Assembly (NCBI GenBank): GCA_020536535.1
Contig: JAHLWZ010000920.1
Coordinates: 1,826-47,565, forward strand
Reading direction: 5' to 3'
Length of the DNA stretch: 45,740 nt
DNA from: Pelomyxa schiedti
Taxonomy: Eukaryota > Evosea > Pelobiontida > Pelomyxidae
A model generated the notes under the pieces. That model made no database searches, was not told the origin of the DNA, and saw only the letters and a list, made by a program, of their open reading frames with translations. Both the position numbers and the translations under genes were made by a program. Positions within the stretch are counted from its first letter, which is position 1; every line of letters starts with the position of its first letter. Below, one piece after another: positions 33,038-44,490 of this stretch.

Positions 33038-33489
33038 ATTTCTGCGTCCTTGTTTCTGCTTGTACAAAAAAAAACAAAGTAAAAAACAAATACTTGTAGT
33101 TTGCAGTTCACCACAATTTTTTTTCTTCATAAGGAATATGTTCTCTTGCAGGGTGTGATGGCTCTGGGCATTTACAGATGTCCAGATAGAAAGAAGGTTT
33201 GGGCTGGAAAACAGACAGAAACCTGAGGGGTTCGGGATTTTAAAAAAAGGAACATCAGCACATCAAAGAAAGCCGTTATTGACGAACCGGTTAGACACAA
33301 CCTACGAAAGTCGTTTTTTTTCGTAACTTCCGTTAGGTTTTTTTGTTCATAACGTTTTTGGTCACGCAGGTGTACAGCGACTAGTGGCGCCCGATAGATA
33401 GGGAGGGGAAAAAAAAAATTGAGGGCCACGAGGAAACAAAACACGAGGAAGCCAACAACACGAACCAAAAACACCCTTGGACGCTCAGC
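33038..33489. other. Intergenic region
   Basis: 452 bp, AT-rich, with A and T homopolymers near 33067-33125 and 33407-33420. Presumably a lipase 3' UTR and Myb promoter/5' UTR. No gene recognised. Confidence 0.5.
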
Positions 33490-35496
33490 ATGATCATCAA
33501 CAACAGCAATAGCAACGGCAACGGCAACGGCAACGGCAACGCTCCCGCTGCCTCGCCGGTTCTAAGAGGAAACGTGAACGACTTGGTGGTGGACGTTGGG
33601 GGCGTGGACGACGAGGCCAAGAGCCGGGCTTTGCTGTTACAACAGCAGGCAGATAGGATCGGCATCCACAGCAGCCAGCAAAATTCGACTGCTGGGGTGA
33701 TTCAGGCGCAGTTGCAGCAATTGGGAATGGAATCGCAATTGACATGCGCTCAGCGCCAGTCTGTTTTGATGTATGAAATGCAACAGACGGTTCACCAGCA
33801 ACACCAGCAGCAACAACAACAGCAACAGGAGCAAACAGAGAACCAACGTGTAAGGAACTTCAAGCATAATTCCCAGCAGCCAAGGCAGCAGCAAAGAAAA
33901 CGCCAGAACCCAAATGTTATTATTGGTTCTGGGTCTCCAACTGTGTTGGAATATGAGGAATCGTTGCAGGATAGTGACGATAAAAAACTTGACAAGTTTG
34001 TACACACTCCCCCTTTTTTCCATCCCATTGAACACTTCAATGTAGACGTAAGAAGGGACCATGGACACCCGAGGTAACTTGGATTTTTGTTTTTCCCCAC
34101 TTGTTATGACTCACTTCCCTTAGGAAGACGCTTTGTTGACTCAATTGGTTGCTGAGAATGGCACCGGGCAGTGGACTACAATTGCAAGTCAGATAAATGG
34201 GCGAGTTGGAAAACAATGCAGAGAAAGGTTTTAATCCGGGCCCGTTGTGAAGGTCTAATTGTCCTCAGGTACTTCAATCACCTTGCACCAGCAGTTAGAA
34301 AGGATCCCTGGACAGCTGCAGAAGATGAACTAATAATAACTGCCCACCATACTTTGGGTAATAAATGGACTGATATATCCCGTATGCTGGAAGGCAGAAC
34401 TGCCAATTCTGTAAAAAATAGATGGAACTCAACACTGAAGGTTTAAAAGCGGTTCTTAAAAAGAGATAACTAACAATTTATGAAGAGAAGAGTTGCTGAA
34501 AACGCCAGCCAAGTACCCATTTCTCCTTCACAATCTAGTAAAAGACGAAAAGTACCAAAGGAGAGCCAGCCTCAACACCCAATTCCACTGGAAGATGACA
34601 ACCAGGGCTCACTTTCCCCACTCCCCACCGTGGGGCAAAACCAAGCATTTCCACTACAAATACCCGGAGACTTAGCCGCATCACGATACAATGAAATTCT
34701 GCCACCCATTACCTTAGGCCTTCCACAGCAGCATCAACATCAACACCAGCACCAGCACCAACACCAGCATCAACACCAGTCACAACCACCACTGCCAAAT
34801 ACTCCCGGGATGCTTCGCCACTTGCAACCCTCACTTCCTCCCCCATCCTCACCCCCTTCGCCGGATTGCTCATCTTCCTCCTCCGGTTCCTGCTGCTCCT
34901 CGCCATCCCCGCCTCAAATACAGTCTACTGTGCCTCTGCCCTTCCCGCCGCCTCTCTCTGCGTTCTACACACCCCCTCTGCCCATTTACTTCAATCAGTA
35001 CGACGGCAGTTCGCTTCAGTTCTATCCGGCGAACATTCCAAAAATGGACGGGACTCCGGGCATCCCTCAGTGCCAATCTTACGCCAACTTCCTGGAACTT
35101 CTCTGTGCACCAAGCGTAGTCATTCCAAACGCCGTTCGTGCGTTTCCCAACAAAGATGGTTCCCGCGGTGGTGAAATAGACCAGCAACATCGACAGCAAG
35201 AACTTCAAAGAGAAGAACAAGAAGAACAAAAACCGCAACTCACAGCACCACCCACCCAAGAACAGCAATCATCACTATCGCAACAACAGCAACATTCCTG
35301 TAACTGCAACTGTCACTGCCACGATAACAACAGCCACAGCCCTCCAAGCAATTACACACAGCAGCAATCCAACAGCAACATAGCCAACTATGGTACATCC
35401 TCACCACTCAGGCAGCTTCCCAAATCAGTGTATCTTGGCAATCCCAATCTCCCTCCCTACACTCAATACAATCCACAAGATTGCACCCTCATGTAA
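33490..35496 (+). CDS. R2R3 Myb transcription factor
   Basis: ATG 33490 opens an Asn/Gly and Gln-rich N-terminus with a basic QQRKRQ stretch. Two Myb repeats follow. R2 is built from a 21-nt micro-exon coding KGPWTPE plus EDALLTQLVAENG, WTTIASQINGRVGKQCRER. R3 reads YFNHLAPAVRKDPWTAAED, AHHTLGNKWTDISRMLEGR and NSVKNRWNST. The tryptophans, GKQCRERW-type recognition helix and KNRWNST match the animal c-Myb/plant R2R3 group that binds AACNG-type sites, though the normal Trp after QCRER is Tyr here. A nuclear signal (SKRRKVPK) and a long Gln/His/Pro/Ser-rich tail follow. Four or more introns of about 40-53 nt; one contains a TAACTAAC branch-like site. Confidence 0.9.
33512..33541 (+). repeat. AACGGC tandem repeat
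   Basis: Four to five consecutive AACGGC hexamers coding Asn-Gly in the Myb N-terminus. Confidence 0.8.
34053..34073 (+). other. 21-nt micro-exon of the Myb gene
   Basis: Conservation of the Myb R2 start (KGPWTPEED) requires a 21-nt exon, bounded by a 53-nt intron (34000-34052, phase 0) and a 50-nt intron (34074-34123). Both have GT and AG ends. Confidence 0.7.
34724..34790 (+). repeat. CAYCAR repeat (His-Gln)
   Basis: Alternating CAT/CAC and CAA/CAG codons giving about ten His-Gln pairs in the Myb C-terminal region. Confidence 0.85.
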
Positions 35497-35604
35497 ATAC
35501 TCCTGCACAATGTTGCTTGTGATTGTAGTTGTATCATGAATAAAAAACAACAGAAACTTCTTTTTCTCACAAAGATCGTCCATTCGCCGAATTAATATTC
35601 GTTG

Positions 35605-37180
35605 ATGAAGGAAAGCCCAACAGCAACCACCGCAGTAACTAACAATGTGTCCGAGCCCACGAACAAGAGAGACCACGTGGGGGCGGCGAGAGCCACACGA
35701 TTGGTCCTTATGGGAGACTGTGCGGCAGCCTCGATCGCCGCCCACGTCGCGGAGTTACGGGGCAGGACTACACCACGAGCCACAGCTAGCGAAAACGAAA
35801 ATAACCCTGAGGGAGCGAGGAGGGAGCAAGTAAATGGAGGCCAAATTACTGTAAATCCACTAGATCCCAGGAGGCAACATGCTGCTGTACTTTCCTTGTT
35901 GCTTTGCGTTTTTTTCTTATTATGGGAAGCCAGGTTGTGATTCAGAGGAATTTCCGAAAGCGAAGGTTCACCATTTTTTTTTGTTTTTGAGTGAGGTTAA
36001 CCTTTAGGTAGATTTGTAGGATATATTACAAAAGTAGCTGCTCAGTGCAGAAATAAGAGATCCTCTGTCATTGAGCTACGTACAACGGAACTGGATTATA
36101 TTGCGCATCTTCTCGAACTGAGAGAGACGTTCCAGATGCCATTAGTAACACATAACCTCTTGGAACCTGAAAAAATAGTTGCGCTGTAATTTTGTACTTA
36201 TATTGGCTGAAACCAGAAAATAGATGATAATATTTCCCTATTTGCATAAGTTATCTTCTCTCCACGCGGATTTCGTAGCCAGACTCACACCTGCAGTAAA
36301 GGACTGGAAGTCCTATTCACAAATAGGGAATTTACTATGCGATTTCGTTACAGATCCTCAATTCTTTGAAGCGTATAGAAGTTTTATCTGCAGGTACTCA
36401 GTTAGTTTGGTGACCCCAAATCATAACTATTACAGGTTTGAAATAATACAACGCCACGTGGACTTGTATTATCAAACAGAGAAGCCCTTCCGCGAATATG
36501 TTGACTCCAGGATATCCTCAACCATGGGCAGTGGGAAGCAATATTTGCAGTCACTGCTAATAACCATTGGTACTTATGAACGATCTCTACCCAATTGCCT
36601 CATGGTTCACATTTAGTTCAGAGACTTCCACGTTATCAACTGCTTGCAAGGGATCTTCTCAAGTGTGTTCTTTAACACATCCAAATTTGTGCCGATTGGA
36701 ACGTTAACTGTTAACTACAGATATACGTATACAGAACACTCTGATACAGTCACTCTGAAGAAGGCAGTAGAAACGCTCAGAGAAATAACCTCCAACATCA
36801 ACCGGGCAACGGGAAAGGATCACGATTGGGCTCCAATAACATTCCCTTCTCCTGGATGGTGCCGGGTCTGTGATCAGAGGCTACTGGGGTACACAATCCC
36901 AATCCTCCGAATTAACTGCCAACATTCGCACCATAGTTTTGGATTACGAGGCATCAAATGCCTAGCCTGTAATATAGTTGTTCACAAGGAATGTTGCGGT
37001 TCCCAGCACCTTGCTCCCTGCCCAGGGCACCCGGAAAGCTTCAATGGGGTGTGTTCTTTCCCTTCCCTTCCCTTTCCTTTCATGAGGCTAATTTTCTAAC
37101 CAACCATCTAAAAGGCACTTCTGACCCACGTGGCAACGACGATTTCCGAGACCCACAAAAAGGCAACCCACAAGGAGTAG
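35605..37180 (+). CDS. RhoGEF (DH) protein with IQ motif and C1 domain
   Basis: ATG 35605. An Ala/Arg/Thr-rich leader is followed, after a 47-nt intron (35887-35933), by an IQ calmodulin-binding motif (AAVVIQRNFRKRR). The DH domain is spread over small exons: SSVIELRTTELDYIAHLLEL (CR1), IFPYLHKLSSLHADFVARL, DPQFFEAYRSF, KQYLQSLLI and the CR3 helix QRLPRYQLLARDLLK. It is followed by a C1 zinc finger: HDWAPITFPSPGWCRVC, CLAC, VVHKECC and HLAPCP. The protein ends about 25 residues later (ISETHKKATHKE). It should activate Rho/Rac GTPases at membranes. No PH domain is visible between DH and C1, where one is normally expected. The exact acceptor before CR1 is uncertain. Confidence 0.8.
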
Positions 37181-37199
37181 GCCGTCCCTTGTGGGTTGC
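37163..37199. repeat. Perfect 13-bp inverted repeat over the RhoGEF stop codon
   Basis: GCAACCCACAAGG (37163-37175) and its exact reverse complement CCTTGTGGGTTGC (37187-37199) flank an 11-nt loop that contains the TAG stop at 37178-37180. A strong hairpin is expected in RNA of either strand. Confidence 0.85.
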
Positions 37200-37617
37200 A
37201 CATCCAATAATACATAGAAAGAGTCAAGTCCCCCTTGCACCGCGTTTGCGAAACCAAGTGTAAGGTTCGTCCCAATTCAGACAATCGCCGAAAACCAGCG
37301 TAAAGTGCCCCGAACAGAGGAAATGCAAACCCCAATAAGGCTATTCCTACGCGATTTAGCCATCTGGAACACTACAAACAAAGCAGTCGGATCTTTTACT
37401 CGAATCATAACTGATATGATGTTGTGTTTCCGCTGCCCTGACAGTTTTTTTTCTGGGAAATATCCAACTGCCTAGAGTCTTTTTCTTCCCCAACGGTCCC
37501 GACAAAGTGACAGAGACACAACGAAACAAAGCCCTCGGGGTGTGCAGTTAAAACACAACGGGAAAAGAAAACAAAAAGCGAAGGAGTCAACTCAGTACCC
37601 CCGAACCCACGAAAGAA
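37181..37617. other. Intergenic region
   Basis: 437 bp between plus-strand genes. Starts with the 3' arm of the hairpin; otherwise no coding bias or repeats seen. Confidence 0.5.
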
Positions 37618-39195
37618 ATGACTCTGTGTGCCACCCCAAAAAATGGAAACTTCAGTGGCAACAAGGACACTGGATGGACCACATTCTCTTCTCATTTTCC
37701 CATAAGTGGAGACCTGGTTTCGCCCAGCACGCCAGGTACACAGCCGCTCAGCACCCCAACTTGGGTGCACTCTGATGAGAGAGGCGTTTTCACTGAAGCC
37801 CAAACTACCCCATGCACTACGACGCCACAATCTGAACCTCGGAAGCTGAGACTGGAGAGTTCCCAGATGATTAGTTCACCTTGTAGAATGCCTAAGAAGG
37901 CGTGCACGAGGTCAATGACGAGAGCGAGTGATGGGACTATTCAGCATCCACTCCCGACGAAAGAGCTTGACTCGAACCCAGTGCAAATAGTTCTCAGTGA
38001 TACCGAGATATTCAAGTTTCGAATGGTCGAGGTGATGCGAATATTTTCCACTTGAAAGATTCTAATTCTGTATGTTGGAAATTACAGGTTTACATGCTTG
38101 TGTCTAGAGCGTGGAGAATAGCCCAAGAGTTGGATCAGTCGTATCTATTTCTTGCAGGACTGAGTGCTAAAGCATGCCTTCATAACAGCCATGAGGGTAC
38201 TGAGTAGCATTCTTTTCTACTAATCTAAAACCGTAGTAGAAGCAAGGTGCCTTAGGTGCATCCCTGATAGCGGAAAGCTTATTTCAATTGAGGTGAGTAC
38301 GAGATGCACAACTCATGGTAGAGCACCAGATATTCTTGAGTGCTATCAATTTCGTTTGAGATCCCACTGCACTTCTTCAAGGTACATATGTGTCCATGTT
38401 CCAAGACAAACTTCATTCCAGAGATCACTTGGGGGACTCCCTTGTATTGAGGATTGATAACCTTGTGGGCTCTCGTGGCATATATTCCTCTCCGTTTAGA
38501 CTTTTAGCTCGAGTTCACTTCAGGAAGAAGGAACCAGGTTTGAATGTAACCAATCAAAAACAATGGTTCTGATTCAACTATGTTACAGTGACCGGGAACA
38601 CTGTAGTTCCTAGTGAAATCCCCCGTTTCGATCTGCCTGAGACTCCAAGGAATGTAGATGCTGAGAGGGACACGGGCGGGACTTGTCAGAAAGAAATCCT
38701 CCTGCTTCAGCAATCACCCCAATTGCTCGTTCACTTGGATTTTCAGCCACTGACCGTTGCATGTTCGCTCTTCCCAGTAAAACTGTTCACTCACTGATAT
38801 CCTTAGCCACAAAGAATGGAGCTGAGCTTGGGGTAATTGTCCGGCTCGTGAAGCACAGTGTTGCTCCCATCATTTCCACAAAGTTGACCATGAATGCATT
38901 TCAGTTCCTTCGAGCAACCTTTGGTGACCAGTTCATAAAGATTGAATATGTTCCTCTCACAAGTGCGTTTTCTCGGTTTACTGAATGCATATTACAAATA
39001 ACAATTTAAGCTCCAACTAACAATCCCACAGATGGATTTTGCATTACAGTTGCCTCGTTCAGGACACCAGAATCAGCCCAACGCGGGCTGCAAATTTTTC
39101 ATCACTACTTGTCAAATACAACTCTCAATGGTCTTGGAATCGACTTCCTCTCCACAGCCATCATCACTCCTGTTTGGATGGTGCCCAGTTGGTAA
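37618..39195 (+). CDS. Putative nuclear regulator, paralogue of the 19426-21914 gene
   Basis: ATG 37618 starts a Ser/Thr/Pro-rich N-terminus. The conserved domain begins AWRIAQELDQSYLFLAGL and AKACLHNSHE, then CLRCIPDSGKLISIEV, CYQFRLRSHCTSSR, LHSRDHLGDSLVLRIDN and SSPFRLLARVHFRKKEP. This lines up with the other paralogue in order, including CxxC, CTSS and 'PF-L--R---RK'. C-terminal exons contain PPASAITPIARSLGFSA, FQFLRATFGDQFIKIEYV and DGFCITVASFRTPESAQ, ending VWMVPSW. Between CTSSR (38385) and LHSRD (38409) the frame changes without a good intron, so a tiny intron, an assembly error or a frameshift is present. The family is unknown. The final TAA may instead be part of a donor (GTAAGC). 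Confidence 0.6.
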
Positions 39196-39511
39196 GCCTT
39201 ATTTCAAGCACTTGTAACAAAAGGATTTTTTGGTCAAAACATACACAAATTCACCTGTTGTTTGCCCTCACACTCTCCCATGAACAAACTGAACACCACC
39301 ATCAGTCCGTATTGTACACGGAAGTGAGTGGAGTTTTAGATTTTACGGTTAGTCCACGAAACTACACGAACCGAAATCCGAATTGCGGAATTCAGTGGGT
39401 GACAACATTACCCGGAAGCACGTACACGGAAGAACAAGAAAAACCTCCCAGCAACACGACAAACACAAACAAACAGAGATCTCGTTGGCGGTGTGCCGGA
39501 CCCAAAGGCGG
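39196..39511. other. Intergenic region
   Basis: 316 bp between the two plus-strand genes. An open frame runs through part of it into the next gene but lacks an ATG before 39512. No other feature. Confidence 0.5.
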
Positions 39512-42500
39512 ATGGCAGCAAGCAGGATCAGACGTTGTTTGTCTCCTTCGCCTTCAATGCCGTTTATTGTCAACACGTCGCCCCCACTATCTCACGCATT
39601 GGCTCCCAACTCGACTCCCGCAAGTCCAGAACACCCACACACGACCGCCTCTACGACCCCGGAAATGCGCCATTTAGTTCGGTTACGATGCAGCCAAAGC
39701 GCCAGTTCCGGCGCATTGGAGCCCAGTGCTAACGTGCCGTGCAGATCAAGCGCCCCCAGCGATGCTGATTCCGTAGGGGAGAACGAGTCACCCCGCGGTG
39801 GGCCGCCGAGCCCTCGCCTTTTTCTGTCTCAGTCGTCTCCTGTTCTCACGTACCCACCACCTTTCACGCTGTCCCACTCGCCAACTCCTCCGATAACCAT
39901 TACGGCACCACCGTCTCCTCAGCATCAACGCCGAAATTCGTTTTCCTCAGCTACACTTCTAAGTACATCGCCCTTCTCATTCCGGAACAGCCTTGCTACT
40001 ACCCCGTCTTGTGTCTTTGGACAGCCAACTGTGTCTGTGTGCACAGCTGGTCTTGTGCAGCTCTACCCACAACTTGTTTCGAATATGATTCAGTCTTGTG
40101 TTACATGGGCCGCAGATTTCAGACCTTCTACTAGTAATGTGCTCAATTTCCATTGTTATTCAACCAAGAGTATGACCCTATGAAGGTTTCTGCAATCCTA
40201 TGTTGGCACAACAACATCTGGATAGGTGATGAGAGAGGCTCTGTTTCTATTTGGACTGTGAACCAAGATAAAGTACGATTAAATTACTTCTTGGGAGCTC
40301 AAAGAATCAGATTCAACGAACTGTGGATGAATTCCAAGCGCACGATACAAAACTCACATCACTCGTATGTGTGAAAGGCGCCCAAGATCATGTTGTGTGG
40401 TCCTCATCGAACTATGGTGAATGTAGAATATGGAATGCTGAGGTTTGGCAATTGCATGAGAGTTTTCCCGTGGCTTAGCGTAAACAGAAGCACACACTAC
40501 TTCGCACTGTGCCACTGCCAGCGCAATTCGGGCGACAAGCTGTCACCGGCCTCGTGTCAAAGTCCTGCATTGTTTGGGGCTTCTTATATCAAGATGTTGT
40601 AATCTGGGACACTGAGGTATTCATTTTTCGCATCTTCAGGTCTCACAGAATTAGGGTAACTTTTATGGGACTTATACTGTAGGTTGTGCAGGCATTGGGT
40701 GTGTTACTTTGGTTACACCCTACTGCATATGGTTAACATCTGGCTCGCGAGTTAACGTAGTGACCCTATCCAAAGAAAAGGTACAAACTACTCAAAAGCC
40801 TCTCTGAATCCTTGTTACTAGTGTGAGCAGTTGCACAACCAATGGCAAATTTCTCCGGGAGCCAGTTCTATGAAATCTGCAAGTGATGTAAGCTTCAGTA
40901 AACCATTCAGGGTGCTGACAACAATTTTAGTTCAAGGAAGAAAATGCATTTTGGTTTTCACCTGACGAAAAAGACAGCTCCATTGACCATTCATTGACAT
41001 GTATTAAGACAATTGGAGGCCATGTGTGGACTGGGGATGTCTCTGGTTACATACGCATCTGGGATTCCGATGTAGGCCTAATCATTGAGAGATCAATAAC
41101 CCACAACCATAAGACACAAGAACTCGTTTGGATAATCGAACCCGTGAGTAAAAATTCGAGAGTTACTGCACTATGTGATGCAAGATTACGAAATCCACCT
41201 TCTGTACTTTCGACATATGACGATGGCCTGGTGTGCATGTGGCACTCTGAGGTTTTTTTTTTCCCTTTCTCTTGGTTTCGTCAAAGTTTGGTGACACATT
41301 AGAAAGACATACCATTGCCTCTGTGATTGGCGGATGCATAGTGCTGCAATTGATTTTGCCGTTTCAATGACCATGTCAATGCTCATTCTATCCTTCCATT
41401 CAGAGGGAAGCATCCGTGTTTGGGGAAGAGAACCTCAGAAGGAAAGTCCTCAAGGCATGATCTTAGATGAGGGTGTAAAATACGTTGGGGGTATCCTGGA
41501 ATTCGGAGGAAAGCAACTAAAGCATGGAATGGTGTGAACGTACAACTCTCTGCAACATAACCGTTCAACTAGGGTGAGCTTCACTTGACACAAGGGGCAC
41601 AGACAATACTTTATGTTGGGCATTGGTTAAATGACAAGGTATTAGAACAATTATGCTTCCCCTCTAACATTCTAAAGCGCAACGGTTTCGGTGTTGAATC
41701 TTCTAGTGATGGTCAGTACTATGGACATTGGCGAGATGATGAAGTACATACATTTCTCTCACACTTTTTTTTAACTTGTATGCAGAAATCTGGATTTGGA
41801 GTATGGAATGACCGAGGCAATTTTTTCAATAACACTTTCTTCAAAGGTTGCAATACAACCTGATGGTACGTGTCATACTGGACTTTTTGCACGGGGTAAA
41901 CCCAAGGGGCAAGGAAGTATGTATGATACGAATAAATTCCTTACTTTGCTGATAACCCTCCAGCTTTGTCTTTTACGAGTGGGGATTGCATCTCTGGGTC
42001 ATTTGAAGGAAATTCTGTCACTGGTGTATTGATAAAGTAATAATGACTGGCACTGTTCCATCGCCATTACATAACTTTTCTGACAAAATATAGCCAGAAA
42101 AGGAAACCGTCACCCGGCAACCCAAGTAGAATGGAAAATAAATTTCCGAAATGGCGATTCCTTTGCCCCGTGACCCCAGAAGATAAATCCCTTGCATCAT
42201 TTAATTTCCCCTTAGATGAAGTTCAAAAGGTTTTCCGATCTTTCCTCATTACCTACCTCTCACTTCAAAAGCCATCAAAATGGACAGAGTATATTGTTTC
42301 TCGATTCCCCGAGAAACAGATAAATCCAAGAATATTTTCTGTTTTGCTCAAGTACTTGGTGCCTCTTATCTCGCCGTCTTATCTTCCATAGTGACCTAAA
42401 CCATCCCCTCGGCCAATGTGTATACAAGTTTTGTCAAATCTTCACCGTTTGCTACCACGGGACACCGAGGAAGGAAGCAGCACCTGTTCTCGCTGATGCT

Positions 42501-44374
42501 GTGGATGACATCAATATGTTTGCAGGTATCACTGCGGAAAATTCAACATTAGGTTCATATTTATTAGAACAGATAATCAGATGCACTGAATGTTTATTCA
42601 GTGCGCCAAGTGCCCCTAAAAAGCGTGAGTGGTTGCACTGCGCAAAAACAGTTCTGATTGCAAATACTTCCAGTGATCTGTTCGCCCTTTACAGACAGAC
42701 AGTTCGGTTTCTTTTTTTTACTGCACTTAAGTTTGACGAATTTTATGAGTAGTACAAAAGCGAGGGCCAGACATTAGCAATGAACCTGAATGCGCAACGT
42801 TGGAGATCTTTAAGGGAGCTTGGTGTTTCCAAAAAGTTCTGCCTGGAGGTTGTTCCATTTCTTACCTATATTATTACTATCTTACATAAATTCCATAAAG
42901 GAGAGTCAGTTATTGCGCAGCAATCCTAAAGTAAGAGATATCAATTCAGTCAGTCCACCCCTGTCCAACAACATTGCAGAGGTAGAAACGGTTAATCTGC
43001 CAGGACCTATTCTCCCAACCCCGACAATTGCCGTGCCACAGGATTTCAACAGTCAAAATTCATTACCCGATGGGCTAGTTCGGAGTTCTGCCATCAGAAT
43101 CCAGGAGGTGCCTCTCCCGCGCGGCTGTGCCAGTTTCGCTGTATTCCAGGAGACTAACGAGACACAAGTGACACCTACCCCCGAGAGATCAATTTCCACG
43201 CCCATTTCCGCGCCTATTCATATGTATACGCGGTCTTCTGCTCCACTTGGGCATCTCTCAAATGAAGATCCTTTCCTCTATCCCTCGAATCCCTGTTCCC
43301 CTCAATTGACACACTCTTTATATGGCAATAGTGGTACCAGTGGAGATAGGGAAGGTACGCCCCAGGAATTCTTATGTAAACCTAAAGTTTCTGAAGGTTA
43401 CACTCCTTACAAGCGGGCAATTAAACAGTTGCGGTTACTTCCAAGATGCAACTCTCTTCAGGCTATCTTGGAGTGCATTACTAGAGTTTCAAATGATATT
43501 AACATTGACATTGAACAGTACTACAATCAGTCAGCACTACCGGGTACTGATGTACCGCATGTGGAATTGTATCACGATTTCAACTCACTTCCCAACCTTA
43601 CAAACACAAAGGGGCCCAGATGACCGACTCTCTCTTCTCACATATGTGATGATAAAGGCCAATGTTACAGACATCCCGGCCAAGCTAGCGTTTGTATCCG
43701 ACTTTGAGGATAAGACTTTACTTTCTGATGTTGCTGCTTTCAGGTAATAGTTACACTATCGGCGACGATGGTAATGTAAAGTAGAATTCGTCAATTCGAG
43801 CAGGCAGTAAAATACAATCAAGGTCTCCAGTGGGAAATTGTAGATGAGAATGGGATTGTAGTGTCAATTCAAGGTAAACAACTGGTTTTTTTTTTTGTTG
43901 TTGTTTAATTGAAGAATAGTACTTGAAAAAAGACTTATGGAAATCCTGGAGGGATTCCCTCTTTCTAATAAAGACAATCTCATTATAAACTTCGTCACCG
44001 AATTTTTACTTCTCTGTGGAACTGCTCCCTGTGACATTTTTGTTGTCGAGGGTTAGAGCTGTACACCCTTTAAGTGATTTCACAAATCATGCAGAGAGAC
44101 TTGCACGCCCCCCATTAAAAGTTCCCTTCAGTCACCCACGCTTACAATGGCTTCACTTACTCAAGGATGATATGTACTACAACAATGCAACCTTGTTCCC
44201 TTTAACCTTAATTTTAGCTTTTGGAAAGTGGCTAGCACTGTACTTAGCACTATTGGGATAGATTTGCAGTCGGTTCCACCTGATGGGCAGGAGGTAGAAT
44301 TTAGATTTTCGACCAGTTATTCATCCCAAGTCTACCTGCACCTCTCCAAAAAGGTGGACTTGCTCAGAATGTAA
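39512..44374 (+). CDS. Propeller-MORN-VPS9 protein, alsin-like Rab GEF
   Basis: ATG 39512 opens a Ser/Pro-rich N-terminus. A beta-propeller follows with blades such as IWIGDERGSVSIWTV, VVWSSSNYGECRIWNAE, DVVIWDTE, VWTGDVSGYIRIWDSD and SEGSIRVWGRE. MORN repeats come next: YVGHWLNDKRNGFGVE, YYGHWRDDEKSGFGVW and further copies to ~42020. Helical exons (PSKWTEYIVSRFPEKQ) and a long Ser/Pro linker lead to the VPS9 domain, with NTKGPDDRLSLLTYVMIKAN as the diagnostic 'aDDLLPll-Yv-ika' element (~43605-43670). The tail contains MEILEGFPLSNKDNL and HPRLQWLHLLKDDMYYNN and ends VDLLRM. Animal alsin joins RCC1, DH-PH, MORN and VPS9 and activates Rab5; here a propeller replaces RCC1 and DH. Many introns; exons 42400-42800 are poorly resolved. 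Confidence 0.75.
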
Positions 44375-44490
44375 TTAAAGTAAACTATGTATGTAACTGT
44401 AAACTTCTAAAACAGTTTTGTTTATACTTGCTTCCATTGTTTTTGATTCAACCACAACCACAGTAGCACAGCACACCACGCCACTCTTCA

